Part shown: piece by piece, positions 46,430-58,199 of the stretch | How positions within the stretch are numbered: position 1 is the first letter of the stretch | Layout of the letters: the number at the start of each line of letters is the position of its first letter | Assembly (NCBI RefSeq): GCF_024166365.1 | Contig: NC_064827.1 | Location: 48,016,635-48,080,634 of the forward strand | Length of the DNA stretch: 64,000 nucleotides | Direction of reading: 5' to 3' | Source of the DNA: Elephas maximus indicus | Lineage: Eukaryota > Chordata > Mammalia > Proboscidea > Elephantidae | Notes under the pieces: model-generated | What the model saw: only the letters and a program-made list of their open reading frames with translations | The model's database searches: none | Told to the model about the DNA's origin: nothing | Translations under genes and position numbers: made by a program

Positions 46430-47330
46430 CAGGCGGGCAGGGGGCTGGGGTTTCTGCTCTGCCCAGCGTCCCCACCGCTTCCCGGGTCGCTATGCTGAAG
46501 CCCAGCAGGTCACTCAGCCAAGGGGAGGGAAGGTCCCGATACGGGTGCCGCGGGGCTCCGGAGCCACACGAGGGCCTGTCAGCGCCCGCTGGCCGAGCCC
46601 TGGGCGAGCGGCCCTCACTGGGGAAGGGAGGGGTGCGCGGTGCAGACAGTGCCCATCTGGGTCCCGACCGTCGGGAGGCCAGACTTGGGGGCTGCCGCTG
46701 CCAACAACCCGGCCAGGAGCGAGCCACCACTGCGCCCGCTTTCCCAAGGGTGGAAACTGAAGCCTGGAGGCGAGCAGTGCTTTGTGCAAGGTCACACGGA
46801 GGGACTGGAAGCCGGGGTGCCTCGCGCCCCGTCGGGCCCGCAGCGGCGTGCCGAGCCCCAGCATCCCTCCCCCGGCGCTGCTGCTGGGGGGGCGCAGCAC
46901 GCACGTCCCGCCCGACGCCCCCATCGCACAGACCGCGAAGGCGCAGCGCCGGGCCGCCCTACCTTGCTGAAGGCCGCGCAGGTGGCAGTGGCGGCGGCAG
47001 CGTCTGACTCCGGCTCCGCGCTCCTCGCCGCCCGGCGAGTCCCCGCGCCCAGGGTTGCCGCCTTCTCCCCCCCGCAGCCTGCGGGCGGGGCTGGCGGGTG
47101 GGGCGAGGGCCGGGCCCAAGCCCCGCCCGCCCGTCCGTCCCGCGGAGCCGGCCGGCCAACCCTCCTCCCCGCTCTCCCGCCGCTCTCCCGGCTCCCCGGG
47201 GCTGGTCTCGGGGCGCGCACACGCTCACAAAACAGGCGCGCACACCGGCGCGCACACGCCGCAGTGATTGGGGCAACGCTTCACGCCCCGCCGATCTCTC
47301 GCTGCGTGGCGTGGAGCAAGGGTCTCTATC
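46430..47330 (-). promoter_or_regulatory. CpG island with GC boxes, the likely CORO2A promoter
   Basis: This is the only long stretch in the window that is both very GC-rich and rich in CpG, against the usual CpG-poor mammalian background. It carries several GGGCGGGG or CCCCGCCC motifs (Sp1-type GC boxes), clustered at about 47,085-47,150, and no clear TATA box. It lies between the TBC1D2 3' end and the CORO2A coding exon, with a minus-strand splice donor at 46,963. Long open frames here on both strands reflect the base composition (few TAA/TAG/TGA), not genes. Confidence 0.75.
46963..47090 (-). other. CORO2A: Probable non-coding first exon (5' UTR) of CORO2A
   Basis: Inside the CpG island, the minus strand reads TTCAGCAAG|GTAGGGCGG, a strong splice donor whose exon ends at 46,963. 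The start coordinate is a guess; the transcription start is probably within about 150 bases upstream, below the GC boxes at 47,085-47,150. Joining it to the coding exon at 14,003 gives a first intron of about 33 kb. A separate untranslated first exon fits a coding exon whose acceptor abuts the ATG. No transcript was available, so the assignment rests on donor, CpG island, strand and gene order. Confidence 0.6.
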
Positions 47331-47692
47331 TCCCCGATCCTCAGTTTCCCCATTGGTGAAAAAGGGACGGTAACCGTGTCTGCCCCAGGGGGTTGTTTGA
47401 GAATTAGGTGAAACGATCCCGGCCGGGCAAAGGGTGCGCGCAGAGCCTGGCACCGGAGAACCGCTCTATAAGCTGGAACTCTCAGGGTGATGTGAGGCTT
47501 CAAGTCCTCCCAGATGAAAAGGACAGGGAGGGCCCGATGAGTGTCTGCGAGGAACCCTTCTCTCGGTAGCCAGGAGGGGGCGCTGCTGCCCAGGCTCACC
47601 GGCTTTGGCATCCCGAGGAGGGTAGGCGATGGGGAGGTTATGGCAAACCTGCTGACCTTTTAAGACCTTAACTGGGTTTTTATCATTTATTG

Positions 47693-47850
47693 GGAGTGCT
47701 GATGGTGCAGTGGTTAAACCATTCAGCCATTAACCAGAAGGTCGGCAGTTTGAATCCACTTTTGGAAACCCCGTGGGGCCATTCCGCCCTGTCCTGTAGG
47801 GTCGCTATGAGTTGGAATCCACTCCATGGCGATGGGTTTGGTTTTTTTGG
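47693..47850 (+). repeat. AfroSINE-type SINE with 13-bp target duplication
   Basis: TTATCATTTATTG occurs at 47,680-47,692 and 47,851-47,863. It inserted at the edge of an antisense MIR that continues to about 48,005. Confidence 0.92.
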
Positions 47851-48005
47851 TTATCATTTATTGAGCGCTTACTATGTGCCAGGTACTGCTTGGGGCACCT
47901 TGTATGCGTTACATCACTTTCCCCCAAGTCTATACTTTACTCATAAGAAGGCTTAGGCACTGAGAGGCTAAGTAACTCACTTAAGATCACACAGCTAATA
48001 ATTCA
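47851..48005 (-). repeat. MIR SINE
   Basis: ATTGAGCGCTTACTATGTGC and GATCACACAGCTAATAATTC. Confidence 0.82.
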
Positions 48006-48245
48006 ACCCCAGGCAGCATTGTTCCCAAGCCCAAATTCATGGACACCCCACCACACTCATGGACACCCACCACACTATCTCTCTTGGGAAGAGATTTTTG
48101 TTTTCTCTGGTGGGATATCTCAAGAGCCTAGAACAGTGTCTGGCACATGTTGGGTGCTATCCAGTCAATTGTGACTCATAGCGACCCTATATACAGAAGA
48201 GAACTGGAACATAGTAGGACTTAATATGGATTTGTTGAGTGAGTT

Positions 48246-48830
48246 ATGCAGTTATCTAGTGCTGCTATAAAAGAAATACCACAAGTGGATGGCTTTAACA
48301 AGCACATTTATTTTTCTCACAGTTTAGAAGGCTATAAGTCAGAATTCAGGACACCAGCTCTAGGCGAAGGCTTTCTCTCTCTGTTGGCTCTGGGGGAAGG
48401 TTCTTGTCTCCTTTCAACATCCATGGGCCTCGTGTCCCTTGGAGACCTTCATGTGTCTTGGCATCAATCTTCCCTTAGGTCTAGGAGGTTCTCAGCACAA
48501 GGATCCCAGGTCCAAAGGGCATACTCTGCTCCCTGCTTTTCTTTTTTTGGTAGTACTCAGGTCCCTCACCTTTGGGTGGCCCCATTCTTCTAGTCCCTCT
48601 GAGTGGCGACCATACCCCCCTTGGCCCTGGCAGGCCCCGTTCTTCTGCCCTTTGGGCATGGCAGCCCCACCCCTCAGCTTTGGGCAGCAGATACAGCCCC
48701 ATCCCCCTGGCACTTGTGAACAGCAGTCCCACACTCCAGAACCAAGTTAAAGATCTGACTCTTTGAAACCTAGGAGTCTGTAACCCATCCTTTGAGACCC
48801 AGTGGGCCGTGATTCCACCCTTTGAGACCC
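48246..48830 (-). mobile_element. Probable LTR-type remnant (tentative)
   Basis: GTTATCTAGTGCTGCTATAA and TTATTTTTCTCACAGTTTAG resemble the antisense start of common mammalian ERV/MaLR LTRs. The rest is diverged. Confidence 0.45.
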
Positions 48831-48831
48831 C

Positions 48832-49025
48832 ATTGCTGTTGAGTCAATTTTAGTCTCATAGTGACCCTATAGGACAGAGCAGAACTACCCCACAGGGTTT
48901 TCAAGGATGTAACCTTTATGGGAGCAGACTGCCACATTTTTCTCCCACAGAGTGACTGGTGGGTTCAAATTGCTGACCTTTCAGTTAGCAGCTGAGCACT
49001 TTAACCATGTGCCACCAAGGCTCCC
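48832..49025 (-). repeat. AfroSINE-type SINE, full length
   Basis: CCATTGCTGTTGAGTCAATT to ACCATGTGCCACCAAGGCTCC. Confidence 0.9.
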
Positions 49026-49464
49026 TACTATGCACTAGTTTACATATTTCATTTAATTCTACCAATCCTTTTATTAAGCTACTACTGTTATCCCCATTTT
49101 ATAGATAAGAAACCTGAGGCTTAGACTAAGTACTTGGGGGCTCTTGGTTATCACCCTGTGACTCTGTGTTCACTGTTCACCAGGCCACTCCCCTGTCCAG
49201 AACTGAATGGGCTACCTGCCCAGCCCATCAGTATGGTCCTCAAAGCCTCCACCTGAGCTGGACTGCCCAGTAGACAGACCAAATGCATGCTTTGGGGACC
49301 AGCATGAAAGACTTGGGTATTTGATAAAAACGCATATGGACAAAAACAATGTTGTGGGTATTCCTTATACGTGTGGTTGAATACAGCTTCAATTCTGAAT
49401 TACATCTGAGGGGTGGACACCATAGCCTTTCCAAAGCTAAGCCATTTGAATATCTTAATCCATT

Positions 49465-49690
49465 TAGGGCTTGGGCCAGCCTCTCCAGTGCACCATTTCC
49501 CGCCCCCCCCACCATATGCCACTCGCCCTGCACTGTCACACCTCTGTGCCTTTGCTCACGCTGTCCCTTCTGCCAGGAATTCTCTTCCCCCAGCATTACT
49601 CCCCGTCATTCTTCTGGGCCCAGTACCAATACCTCCTCCCCTAGAAAGCCTTCCCAGATGCTCCTGGAGGGGCCTTGTATTTGCATCGTC
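49465..49690 (+). repeat. L2 LINE remnant
   Basis: CTGTGCCTTTGCTCACGCTG, CTTCTGCCAGGAATTCTCTT and GAAAGCCTTCCCAGATGCTC. Confidence 0.75.
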
Positions 49691-52600
49691 CTACCCTGTG
49701 ACATGGTGGTTGGTGGCTGGCACTGTTACAGGAAAGGCTAGTTTTCCTGTGGGGGCCATGTGCATATGGACGGAGGGGCCAGAAGGGATGCTTATTGCAG
49801 GCACCCCAGGACCCTTCACGGGGTTGCTGAATTTGTGATCATGTGGAGGGAAGAGGGTTTTGTCAGCCAACAGAAATGGACACACACTCCACCAGCTTCC
49901 TTTGAGAACATTGTCCCCTGCCCCTCCCCCATCCTTTCTTCAGGAGGAAGGGAACCCATAGCAGAGCAGGGATAACCTGCCAAAGGACCCCTAACTAGGA
50001 AGCCACATAGTAGGTCTGGCTCCAAAGCCGGGCCCTTCTGCCACCATGTTCTATCGGCCCTTATTGCTGATTGGGGTGGGGCAGGAAAGTGGCTCCTTGC
50101 CTCTGGGTGCATCAACATGCCCAGCTTTGTTTAATCTGCTATGTGTGAGCAAACACCTCGTGCATGACCAGAACACGAGTGTGTGTATGAGAGTGTGGTG
50201 AGTCCTCCACCCCCTGCCTCACACGAAGCTTTCTGTACAATATGGCCCCTGTGCTGGGCAGGGAAGTCTCTGAGCTGAAAAAGAATGAGGGATCAGACAG
50301 TGCCTGGGAGGCAAGGTTCTGTGTATGGGGCATGGAGCCAGACTTCAGAGAGCTTCCCTCTGTCTAAAATGGCCCCCAGTTTCGGTATCCCCCTGTCCAG
50401 ACTCTGGTCCTCATCTAAGTTTGCCTGCACACCTCTAGAGATAGGGAACTCACCATCTGTGCTAACCTCCCTAAAACTTCCAGGTCTCTCCCTCCACCCA
50501 CCCCACAGTTTCACCACACTGTCCTTTCTCCAGGACCAAGGCCTCAATCCTCCCCCCCGAGATGGGCTTCAAAGCCCCACCTCCTTTGTGTACCCAGAGT
50601 GTCAGAAATGTTTCCAAGGGGGCAGGACCCCCCTCCAGGGCCTCTGGGAGATTGGAAATGCTCCTGCCCCACGCCTGGAGACCGCAGCCCTGAACACAGC
50701 ATTTCCGTGGGAGTGTGCACATCTCACGTGGTGGGGTGGCCCTCCAAAGTGCCCCCCCTTCTTCCACCTACTTGTCCCTTTATTCCTGGGATGTCGGCCT
50801 AGGTAGAGGTTGCCTGAGTAGTGCCTTTCCCCTCTGCCTGTGGCTCCCCATCTATAAAGTGGGGGCCTTGTGCCTGGGGGAGGGAAGCTTTTAGCATGAG
50901 GTTCCATCCCCTGGGGTAGGAAGGCAGGGCTGAGAGGGATCAGATCCCCTGCCAGGGACAGTCCCTGGGGAAGGGGCGACAGCTGTGGTGCAGGGCCAGG
51001 AACCTGACACCAGGGGTGGGCCCCAAATGCGTCCAGGAAAAGCAAGGGGAGGGTGGACAGGCTCCCAAGGAGCAGCCACAGCTTAGGGCAGCCTCAGACT
51101 TTCTCGAGATGTGACCCCCCTCCCCGCATCCCTGCTACACCCTATCGCGGATGTCCACCTTTCCTTGGACAACAGCACTACAATTCCACCTTGAGGTGAC
51201 AGGTTTTCCACCCATTTTCCTTTGCCTGGAGCTTCCCCGGTCGGCCCAACACCAAGCCGGAGGCTGACCCCTGCTCTTCCCCTTAGGCCCTTGAGGGAAG
51301 CATTTCAGGCTCTGCAGTCGGGGGCCCTGGGGTTTTCAGTGGCTGTGTGACACTGGGCAGGTTGGTTAACTTCTCTGAGCCTTGGTCTCCTCTATGAACT
51401 TGGCATGCGTGGAGTGAGTGCTCAAAATTGACTCAACAGCAACAGGTTTGGTTTTCCTAAACTGTAACATTTCGCATAACTGTTGGGCCACTAGGACTCC
51501 TTGAGAAGGGGGAGAAGCAGGGAGAAAAGCAGGAGAGGCCAGGTGAGGGGAGGCAGAGAGGCAACGAGGGAAGGAGAAGGGAAAAAGAGGAGAAAAGCAA
51601 GGAAGGTCAGAGCAGGAGGGTGCAGAGGGAAAAAGAGCAGGAAAGGGAGAAGGGGGAGGAGGTGACAGCTCATGGGAAACACAGCAGCCCTGGTGCCCAC
51701 TGCCCAGTGTTTCTGCTGAGGAGGGGATGTGAGCTCCAAGGCTGGGATCAGAGCAACTACCAGTGGGCCAGTCTCCTTGGAGCCTTGAATCTTCTCTAGG
51801 TCTCCAGCCCACTGAGCCTGGCACGACTCAGCACCATAACATCCTCTTTAACCCTTTTGAGAGCCCTGAGATTCGAGCTCTTTCCAGTCACCCAGATGAT
51901 GGCCCTGAGGGTTACAGCACCCAGCCTGCCAGGGGGTGTAGCCAGGATCCTCCAGGCTGCTCTCCCACCATCAGGCCTCATGGATGTGGTTTTGTGGTGG
52001 AAGGGCTTCAGCATGTGGAAAAAGTTTAGTAAAAATGAGACAGTCAAGCCCCAAAGTGGAGCCAGCCAGAAGCCCACGTGAAGGTGGGAGAAAGGAGCTC
52101 TGAGTGTGCCCGCCCCAGAGCTGTGTGGGGGGCGCAGTGTGTGGGCAGTGGGCACTTGGTGTGCCAAGCTCTTAAGTTCACACGTGTGGGTGACAGACGG
52201 AGCTAGAGACCAGCCAGGACCACCAAGGTACCTGTCCCTTTTCCCCAGTCAGAGCTAGGAGGTTTGAGGGCATTTCACCTAATCCTGGGTGGTTTTCCAG
52301 AGAGAAGGCTTCCACGTGAGACCGCCATCCCGACCCCAGTCCTTCATACCAGAGAGCCAAGCCCAAGGCTACACCGGACAATCACAGGCATTGCTAAGCG
52401 ATGAGTTGCCAAAATCACTTACACAACCTTGACTCCCTGCAGGGGTAGGAGCCTCTGTCTGCTGAGGAAGGACCTGGAAGGGCCCACAAAAACCTAAACT
52501 GCACCAGGGACACGAAAGCTCCGAGTTCCTGCACACAGTGGGTGTTATACTGAGCCAGGCCTGAATTGGCTACAGGCTGCAATGCTGTCCTGCTCACCAC

Positions 52601-53362
52601 CTCTTCCCCTGCCTTGCACCAGCCTGTGAGGTTGGCAGGAGACCAGAGAGAGATGGCTGCCCCAGGCTCTCTGCCCCATCCTGACATAAAGTCCCCCTCA
52701 GTGGTGGGCAGGGGGCTTTTCCCTGGGAACCTCCCAAAATAGGCTGGGGCAGAAAGGAGGGCATAGGCACAGGTGTCAGGTACCCAGGGAGCCAGGCCTG
52801 GCACACTGTCCCAGCCAGCATTGGGGAGGAGCTGCCACTCAGAAGGGCAGAAACCCTGAAAGTGCACGGCTCAGCTCCACGGGAACCAGGAGGGGGGCTG
52901 GTCCTGCAGACACTCCTACAGAAACAGCAGCCACAGATGTCCTGGCATGGGAAGGCCCTAAAGGTGGGACACCTTGGTGCCCTGAGACCATCTGGGAACA
53001 ACTGGTTACTGAGAACCACTTAAGTTCTGAAACGTGTGAACTTTCCCAACGTTTACACGTTTTACATAGATATAGCTTGGAGAATTCTCAAGATCATCCT
53101 ATAATTATAGATAGCACTCTTGCTGGCCTGCACAGTAAAGTGTTCTGTGGGGGAGGTGAGAAAGGGGTGGCATCCCTGGGTACGTGTCCACGAAGAGGTA
53201 GCCCAACCAGTGGCTTCACTGCAGACAATGTCCCGATGGGGGAGCCTGAGGCCCAGGTGACAGGCGAGGAGGCTCCTGGCCTGGGCCACTGGTCCATGCC
53301 CGTCCTCAGTGGGCCTGCCAGCCAAACGTGAGAAAGCGCTCTGGGGAGGGCAGGTGGCCAGG
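49691..53362. other. Intergenic region between TBC1D2 and CORO2A
   Basis: No exon or clear gene. A SINE scrap is at about 51,425-51,505 and a purine-rich tract at 51,495-51,662. The right end includes the TBC1D2 3' UTR. Several long open frames are unsupported. Confidence 0.5.
51495..51662 (+). repeat. Purine-rich (GA) tract
   Basis: About 165 bases almost entirely A and G on the plus strand with few interruptions. Confidence 0.8.
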
Positions 53363-53582
53363 TCAGGCCTCCGCCTCACCCTCGCCCTCATCCTCGTCCT
53401 CGCTGGGGCAGCCCTCAGGCACTGCTCGGCCCCGGAAGGCCTGGGTCTCCAAGTACTTGGCCTTGAGCTGTTCCAGCTGCCGCAGCTCAGCCTCCAGCCG
53501 CTCCCGGTGGGCCGTCCGCAGCTGCCGCAGCTGCTTCATGGGAAAAGGGTTCATGTCGTTGAAGGCGATGCTCATCAGCTTC
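53363..53582 (-). CDS. TBC1D2: TBC1D2 last coding exon with stop codon
   Basis: The exon begins after acceptor CTTCCCCCCAG|. It completes the split arginine and encodes KLMSIAFNDMNPFPMKQLRQ, then a charged helix rich in Arg, Leu and Glu (RERLEAELRQLEQLKAKY). The end is a very acidic tail, SEDEDEGEGEAEA, then TGA at 53,363-53,365. A short coiled coil followed by an acidic C-terminus matches TBC1D2. The six exons in this window add up to 1,308 bases, or 435 residues plus stop, with no break. The 3' UTR continues to lower coordinates. I could not find a clean AATAAA on the minus strand within the next several hundred bases, so the 3' end of the mRNA is left open. Confidence 0.96.
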
Positions 53583-54282
53583 CTGGGGGGAAGACAGCCA
53601 GCTGGAGCAGGGTCCCACCCAGCCTGGGTTCATTCCACCTTCCCAAACCCCTGCATTTATTCCCCCCATGTGGCTGAGGACCCTCAGAGTCATTCCCAGA
53701 GCCTTGGCCCCGCCCTCAGGGAGCCCGCCTTCTGGGGGTTAACAATGAGAAAAGAGACAATTTCCACCCAGGGTGATAGTACTGAGGCAGGAGGAAGCTT
53801 GGGGCTGTTGGAGATTGTAAGAAGGGCACCTAACCCAGTAAGAAAGGGTTGATCAAGGAAAGCTTCCTGGAAGAGGTGACATGTGAGCTAAATTTTGAGG
53901 AAGGGGTAGAATTTAGACAAGAAGAGGAGATCCCGGTGGTGGGTGAAGGGGGGAAGAGGAAAGGAATATTTAAGTAAAAGAAATTCTAAGGGTAAAAACC
54001 CAGGAGCGGGGACTACTGTAGGAACTCATATAGTTGTTTGGCAGCATTGTGGGGCATGGGTGTTGGGGGCAGGGGAAGGTACACAAGAACTGAAACTGCA
54101 TGGAGGCCTCATGTGCTGGCAGTGGGCTTCCCTAAGGATTTCTAGGCTGTAATGGGGGCTCGGTATCACTAACAAGCCTCCACTTGGCAAATACCAGCCT
54201 AGCCTCCGCTCTGTGTTCTGGGGTGTGTGGGGTGATGGGTGCAGCGGAGTGGGCAGTGGAGGGGGCGGTGGTGGATTCTCAC
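53583..54282. other. TBC1D2 last intron
   Basis: Intron of 700 bases. Sequence near 53,830-53,930 resembles a common old mammalian repeat ('GAAAGCTTCCTGGAAGAGGT'); nothing else is recognised. Confidence 0.6.
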
Positions 54283-54404
54283 CGGCTGTTGCAGATGGTC
54301 TTGGTGAAGAAGCGCAGGTACTGGTAGATCTCTAGGCCGTCCTGCAGCCTCAGGATCTCCTCCTCATTGTACTTGAAAATGGCCAAAGCATAGCGGAACA
54401 CCAC
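54283..54404 (-). CDS. TBC1D2: TBC1D2 exon, end of the TBC domain
   Basis: Exon of 122 bases with acceptor GTGCCCTTCAG| and donor AACAGCCG|GTGAGAATCC. It encodes VVFRYALAIFKYNEEEILRL, QDGLEIYQYLRFFTKTICNS and two bases of an arginine finished in the last exon. This is the last helical part of the TBC domain. The frame is open throughout and joins both neighbours correctly. Confidence 0.95.
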
Positions 54405-55143
54405 CTGAAGGGCACACCGGGGCTCAGGTGGGCGTGGGGGTTGGGGCAGGCAGTCAACAGAGGGAGGAGAGCCTCAGACCCAGGCACTGTGGGGAGTCAC
54501 TGGCCAGGCTGCAGAGGTGTGTGTCGGGGAGGTCACTGCGGGTGGTGGGATACCCCACGGGGACAGGTCACCACTGAACTTGGAATCTGGGGATCTGGAC
54601 CTGAGTCCCAGCTCTGCCCTCACTTGTCCGTGACCCTGGGTGAGGTGTTGCCTGTGTTGGACCTAATGGGGATAGTACGTCTTTACATGGGGCTTTGGCA
54701 GGAATCAAATGAAACGGCAGATTTGACGATGCCCTGCAAACTATAAGGTGCATTATTAAGCTACAGTGGGGTAGTGGGTTGGGGTGCAGGGAAGGGCCCG
54801 TCCAGGGTCTCCCAGCAAGGTCAGTGGCAGAGCTGGGCCCAGAACCTCAGCTCCAGCGGCCGAGTTCAGGGCTCAGTGTGAACAGGAGGAGGAGGAGGAG
54901 GAGATGCCCAGGCGCTGGAGGGGCAATGGATGGAGCAGGGATGTGCCTCCTGATCAGGCTGTGCCATCTCCACAGCTTGAGGAAGCAACCTTCAGAGGCA
55001 GCACTACCACTTCTCCTCATGTACACACAGCACTTCACAGTTTACAAAGCCATGCTCTCAGGAACCGCCCTCCACAGCCCTGACAAGTAAGCACAGCCTT
55101 CCCATTCTCCAGGGGCAGAATGGAGGCCAAGGCAGGACCCTAC

Positions 55144-55329
55144 CTTGGTCCCCTCATACAGGAAGGCATCCCAGACCCGGAGGAGGATGTCACTGATGAG
55201 ACTGTCTGCAAATACCACGAGGAACCAGTTGAAGGTGATGAGGGAGAGGTCCACGTGGTGCTGCCCCAGGTGAGCCATCAGCCTGGGCAGCTTCTCTGAG
55301 AGGAGGTCCTGGAGCACCCTCTGGTCTAC
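55144..55329 (-). CDS. TBC1D2: TBC1D2 exon, C-terminal half of the TBC domain
   Basis: Exon of 186 bases (62 whole codons, both junctions in phase 0), with acceptor CCTGCTTCAG| and donor ACCAAG|GTAGGG. It encodes VDQRVLQDLLSEKLPRLMAH, then ITFNWFLVVFADSLISDILL and RVWDAFLYEGTK. The F-x-x-x-F...R-V-W-D-x-F-L-Y-E-G block is a hallmark of TBC domains and supports the Rab-facing helices. A coding segment with these exact neighbours and phases identifies the gene clearly. Confidence 0.96.
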
Positions 55330-56159
55330 CTGAAGCAGGCGAGAGGGCCTGTTACTTGCCGTTCCAGGGAGGGGCTGCCTCCTTCCCACCCTCCCCTTCA
55401 CATCCAGTCACACCATCCTGCAGCTGCTCTGAGTATGTCCTGCCCCGGCCAGCAGGCACCAGGCTCTTGGAAAAGCTGGGCCCCAGCCAGCTGGGAGACC
55501 GGCACACCAACACGTTGCTCCAGCCACTCCGACGAAGGCTGGCAGTCATCTGCGCTGGAAGGACCGGCCTTTCAGATGGAGGTGTCTGTGGGCTGCCAAG
55601 TTTTCAGCCAGTGGAGTTTTGGCCCCTCAAGGCAAGCAGAGCTCAGGGCCAGCCTAATCCTCCTGACCCTTGAGAAACTGATCTTGTGCACAAAGGCCCT
55701 GGGGGACACGGGAGCTTTGTTTCTGCTTCTCTATCCCCTGTGGCCTGGCACACAAGACGTGCAGAGGATGCTGGGGCAAGGCCTTGGGGTGGGTGATGGG
55801 GGGCCACACAACATGTCAGGGATCTTCCTACAGCAGGACGCCACTGGGCGATGGCTGCCAGCATGGCCACTGTCCTTGTCTCACTTGGCCCTGGTGATTA
55901 CTCCCAGCATTGGCTCTTTCTTTGGCTCCAAGTTGTGGTTCTTTTGCTGTTTTCCTCCTACCTCTGTGACGATCCCGTTTTAATCTCCTCTTGCTCTTCC
56001 TTTGCTAGAACTGCTGGCTTCTCAGGCATCTCCTTCCATTTAAGTCCCTTCAAAGCTTCTGCAGTCAGCTATGGCAAACCCCCAGCAGCTCCTCTCCCTT
56101 CCTTCCTCACCCAGAACCCCAGGTCAGCTGTGGAGGCCAAGTGCCCACATCAGACCTGT

Positions 56160-56575
56160 GGCAAGCCATTGAACCTAAGATGCCTACTGAAGGATTTAGG
56201 GATGAACGGATATGATGTCCGAGACTTACCTGAAGATAATCAGAGGAAGAGTAGTGGATGGGAGCAGAAACAAAACTGGCTGGGTGTGAGGAATTACTGA
56301 GACTAGGTGATGGATACATGAAGGCTCATTTTACAGTCAAGCCTGTGAGCCGGAATTCAATGGGACTGCCTTGTTTCTTGGGGTCTTGCAAGTTTTCCAA
56401 CTTTGACAGGGTGCAGTCTTTGCACTTTTTTATCTCTATTAGTGGAAAATATTTGAGTTTTCCTTCTCTGACAGGTTTCTGCCTCATAAAGGTTCTGGCT
56501 TTCATAGGTTTTACTTTACTACTTTCTCTGTTTCTTGTACGTTTGAAGTTTTCCACAATAAAAAAAGAAAGAAAA
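56160..56575 (+). repeat. Old L1 3' end interrupted by a second copy of an unnamed repeat
   Basis: GATGGATACATGAAGGCTCA (to 56,335) and GTACGTTTGAAGTTTTCCAC (from about 56,540) are consecutive parts of an old L1 3' UTR. The block 56,336-56,515 between them matches the reverse strand of 33,110-33,375, with TTTAC at both borders. Confidence 0.75.
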
Positions 56576-56613
56576 AAAAATTGATTGTACAACACACCTC
56601 GATTTCAAAGATG

Positions 56614-56646
56614 TTAAACAAGAAGAAGAAGAAGAAGAAAAAGATA
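56614..56646 (+). repeat. (GAA)n microsatellite
   Basis: About eight AAG units: AAGAAGAAGAAGAAGAAG. Confidence 0.9.
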
Positions 56647-57954
56647 CATTTCACAGCCTGCCTTGCAACTAGAGGTGGCCATGAGATCTAGGTGTAAGCA
56701 GTAAGAAAGGAGAAATTGCTGCCCAGGGGAAGGCTACTTGGAAGGGAGTTAGCTCGGCTGGTATGTGCCTCCTGCCTTTTACCCTTCTGCTTTTCTTGGC
56801 CTAAACCACGGCTGCAGTGCTGGAGGTGGTGCAGCCATCTTGTGACCATGAGGTGAGGAGCACGAGGATGAAAGCCAAACACCGGGATGGCAGAGCAGAG
56901 AGCGAGAAGAAGCCTGGTCCCTGATGACACTGAGGAGCTCTGGACTGCCCATCCTCAGCCTTGTCGTTCTCTGAGAAAAACAATCCCCCATTTAAGCCAC
57001 TGTTAGGTTGGGTTTTCCTTTCCATGCAGCCAAACACAATCCTTAACGGACTTACTGCCTTTTTGTTGGTGACTCCAAAGTCTTGATCTGCAGCCCTAAC
57101 CTCTCTCCTCAGCTGCACAACTGAACATCTACTGTCTCCTGACCTGCCCACCCAGGTGGCAGACCCAGGAAGAACCTGCTTTAGATAGAGGATGGGGAGG
57201 CAATGGCTTGCTAGGTTCAGGGGGCAGGAAGTGAGAAAGTCCCCTTCAGGTGGCCTCTGTAATGCAGAGGCCCTGACCTGCAAGAATGGGTGGGGCTTGG
57301 CAGGGCAGGAGCAGGGAGCAACTGGAGAGTGGAGCTGGGAGGTCTGAAATGTTCTCACAGCTACACCTCTCAGAGAGCCTGTGGAGTGGCTTTATTCCTA
57401 TGCAAAAGCAGAGAAGCATGGGGTTCAGAGAGCTGATATCACTTGCTAAGGCCACACAGCCACTTAGTGGAGGGACCAGGCTCTGGGCCCAGTTCCACCT
57501 GACTCCAGGGCTGGCTTCTGCTCACAGAGCAGTCAGACAAGAATGAGATAAAGGCGGCAGCTGTGTTTCTCAGTGGACAGTGATGGGGTTGCAAAGAGTT
57601 ATCATCAGCACCTCCCCTCCTCCCAGCCCATTTCCCATCCTACACAGCCTGTTTTGAAATTACTGGGTGACAAACAGCAAGTCACACTAGATTTTCTTCT
57701 CCTCTTCTCCCCAGAAAACCAATTGTTGCTAATTATACAATGCCACTGCTGGAATAACAACAGTTTATCCCACGGGCAGAGCCCTAACCATTCTAAAGGC
57801 CACCAGCTCACTAGAACCTCCCAGCAGTTCCGGGAGGTTACTAGCCCTTTTTACAGAAGGAAGAATGGCGGTCTGAAAGATCCCTGGCTTTTCTGAAGTT
57901 CATCGGCTTGTAGGAACAACTCAGGGGAAGTGACCTGCATGGTGCCCCACTCAC

Positions 57955-58075
57955 CTGGGACGCCGTCAGCGTCTTGCTATAGTAGTCAGCTGGCAGGATG
58001 GTCTCTACGATGGCCACCAGGCACCAGAAGGCACTCTCCTCCTCGTCCAGGATCAGCAGAGCAATGGCTGCCAGC
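57955..58075 (-). CDS. TBC1D2: TBC1D2 exon, middle of the TBC domain
   Basis: Exon of 121 bases with acceptor CTGCTCAG| and donor TCCCAG|GTGAGTGG. Its first base completes the split arginine after YCQGLN. It then gives 40 codons: LAAIALLILDEEESAFWCLV followed by AIVETILPADYYSKTLTASQ. This is the helical core of the TBC fold that follows the glutamine finger; the E-S-A-F-W-C-L motif is typical of the family. It ends in phase 0 and joins VDQRVLQ in the next exon. No frameshift or stop is present. Confidence 0.95.
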
Positions 58076-58199
58076 CTGAGCAGGAGGGAAGGAGGCCTGA
58101 AGTGACCAGACTAGTGTCCCTGTTCCTGGGGTGAGATGGACACTCTTTTGGGGAGGAGTACTTAGGTGATTTCCAGAGCCTTGATTTCTCAACTGTAAA

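Larger units (their letters stand above)
14004..46962 (-). other. CORO2A: CORO2A intron 1 (inferred, about 33 kb)
   Basis: This is the interval between the probable first exon and the acceptor of the first coding exon. I saw no further coronin-like coding sequence on either strand. Its content is repeats (listed separately) and unassigned DNA; alternative first exons could be hidden here but none is recognisable by reading. Confidence 0.6.

Noticed and set aside
46407-47453. Long overlapping open frames on both strands (165 to 239 codons) in the CpG island
   Set aside because: High GC removes stop codons by chance. The frames overlap in several phases, are rich in Pro/Arg/Ala/Gly, and match no protein I know.
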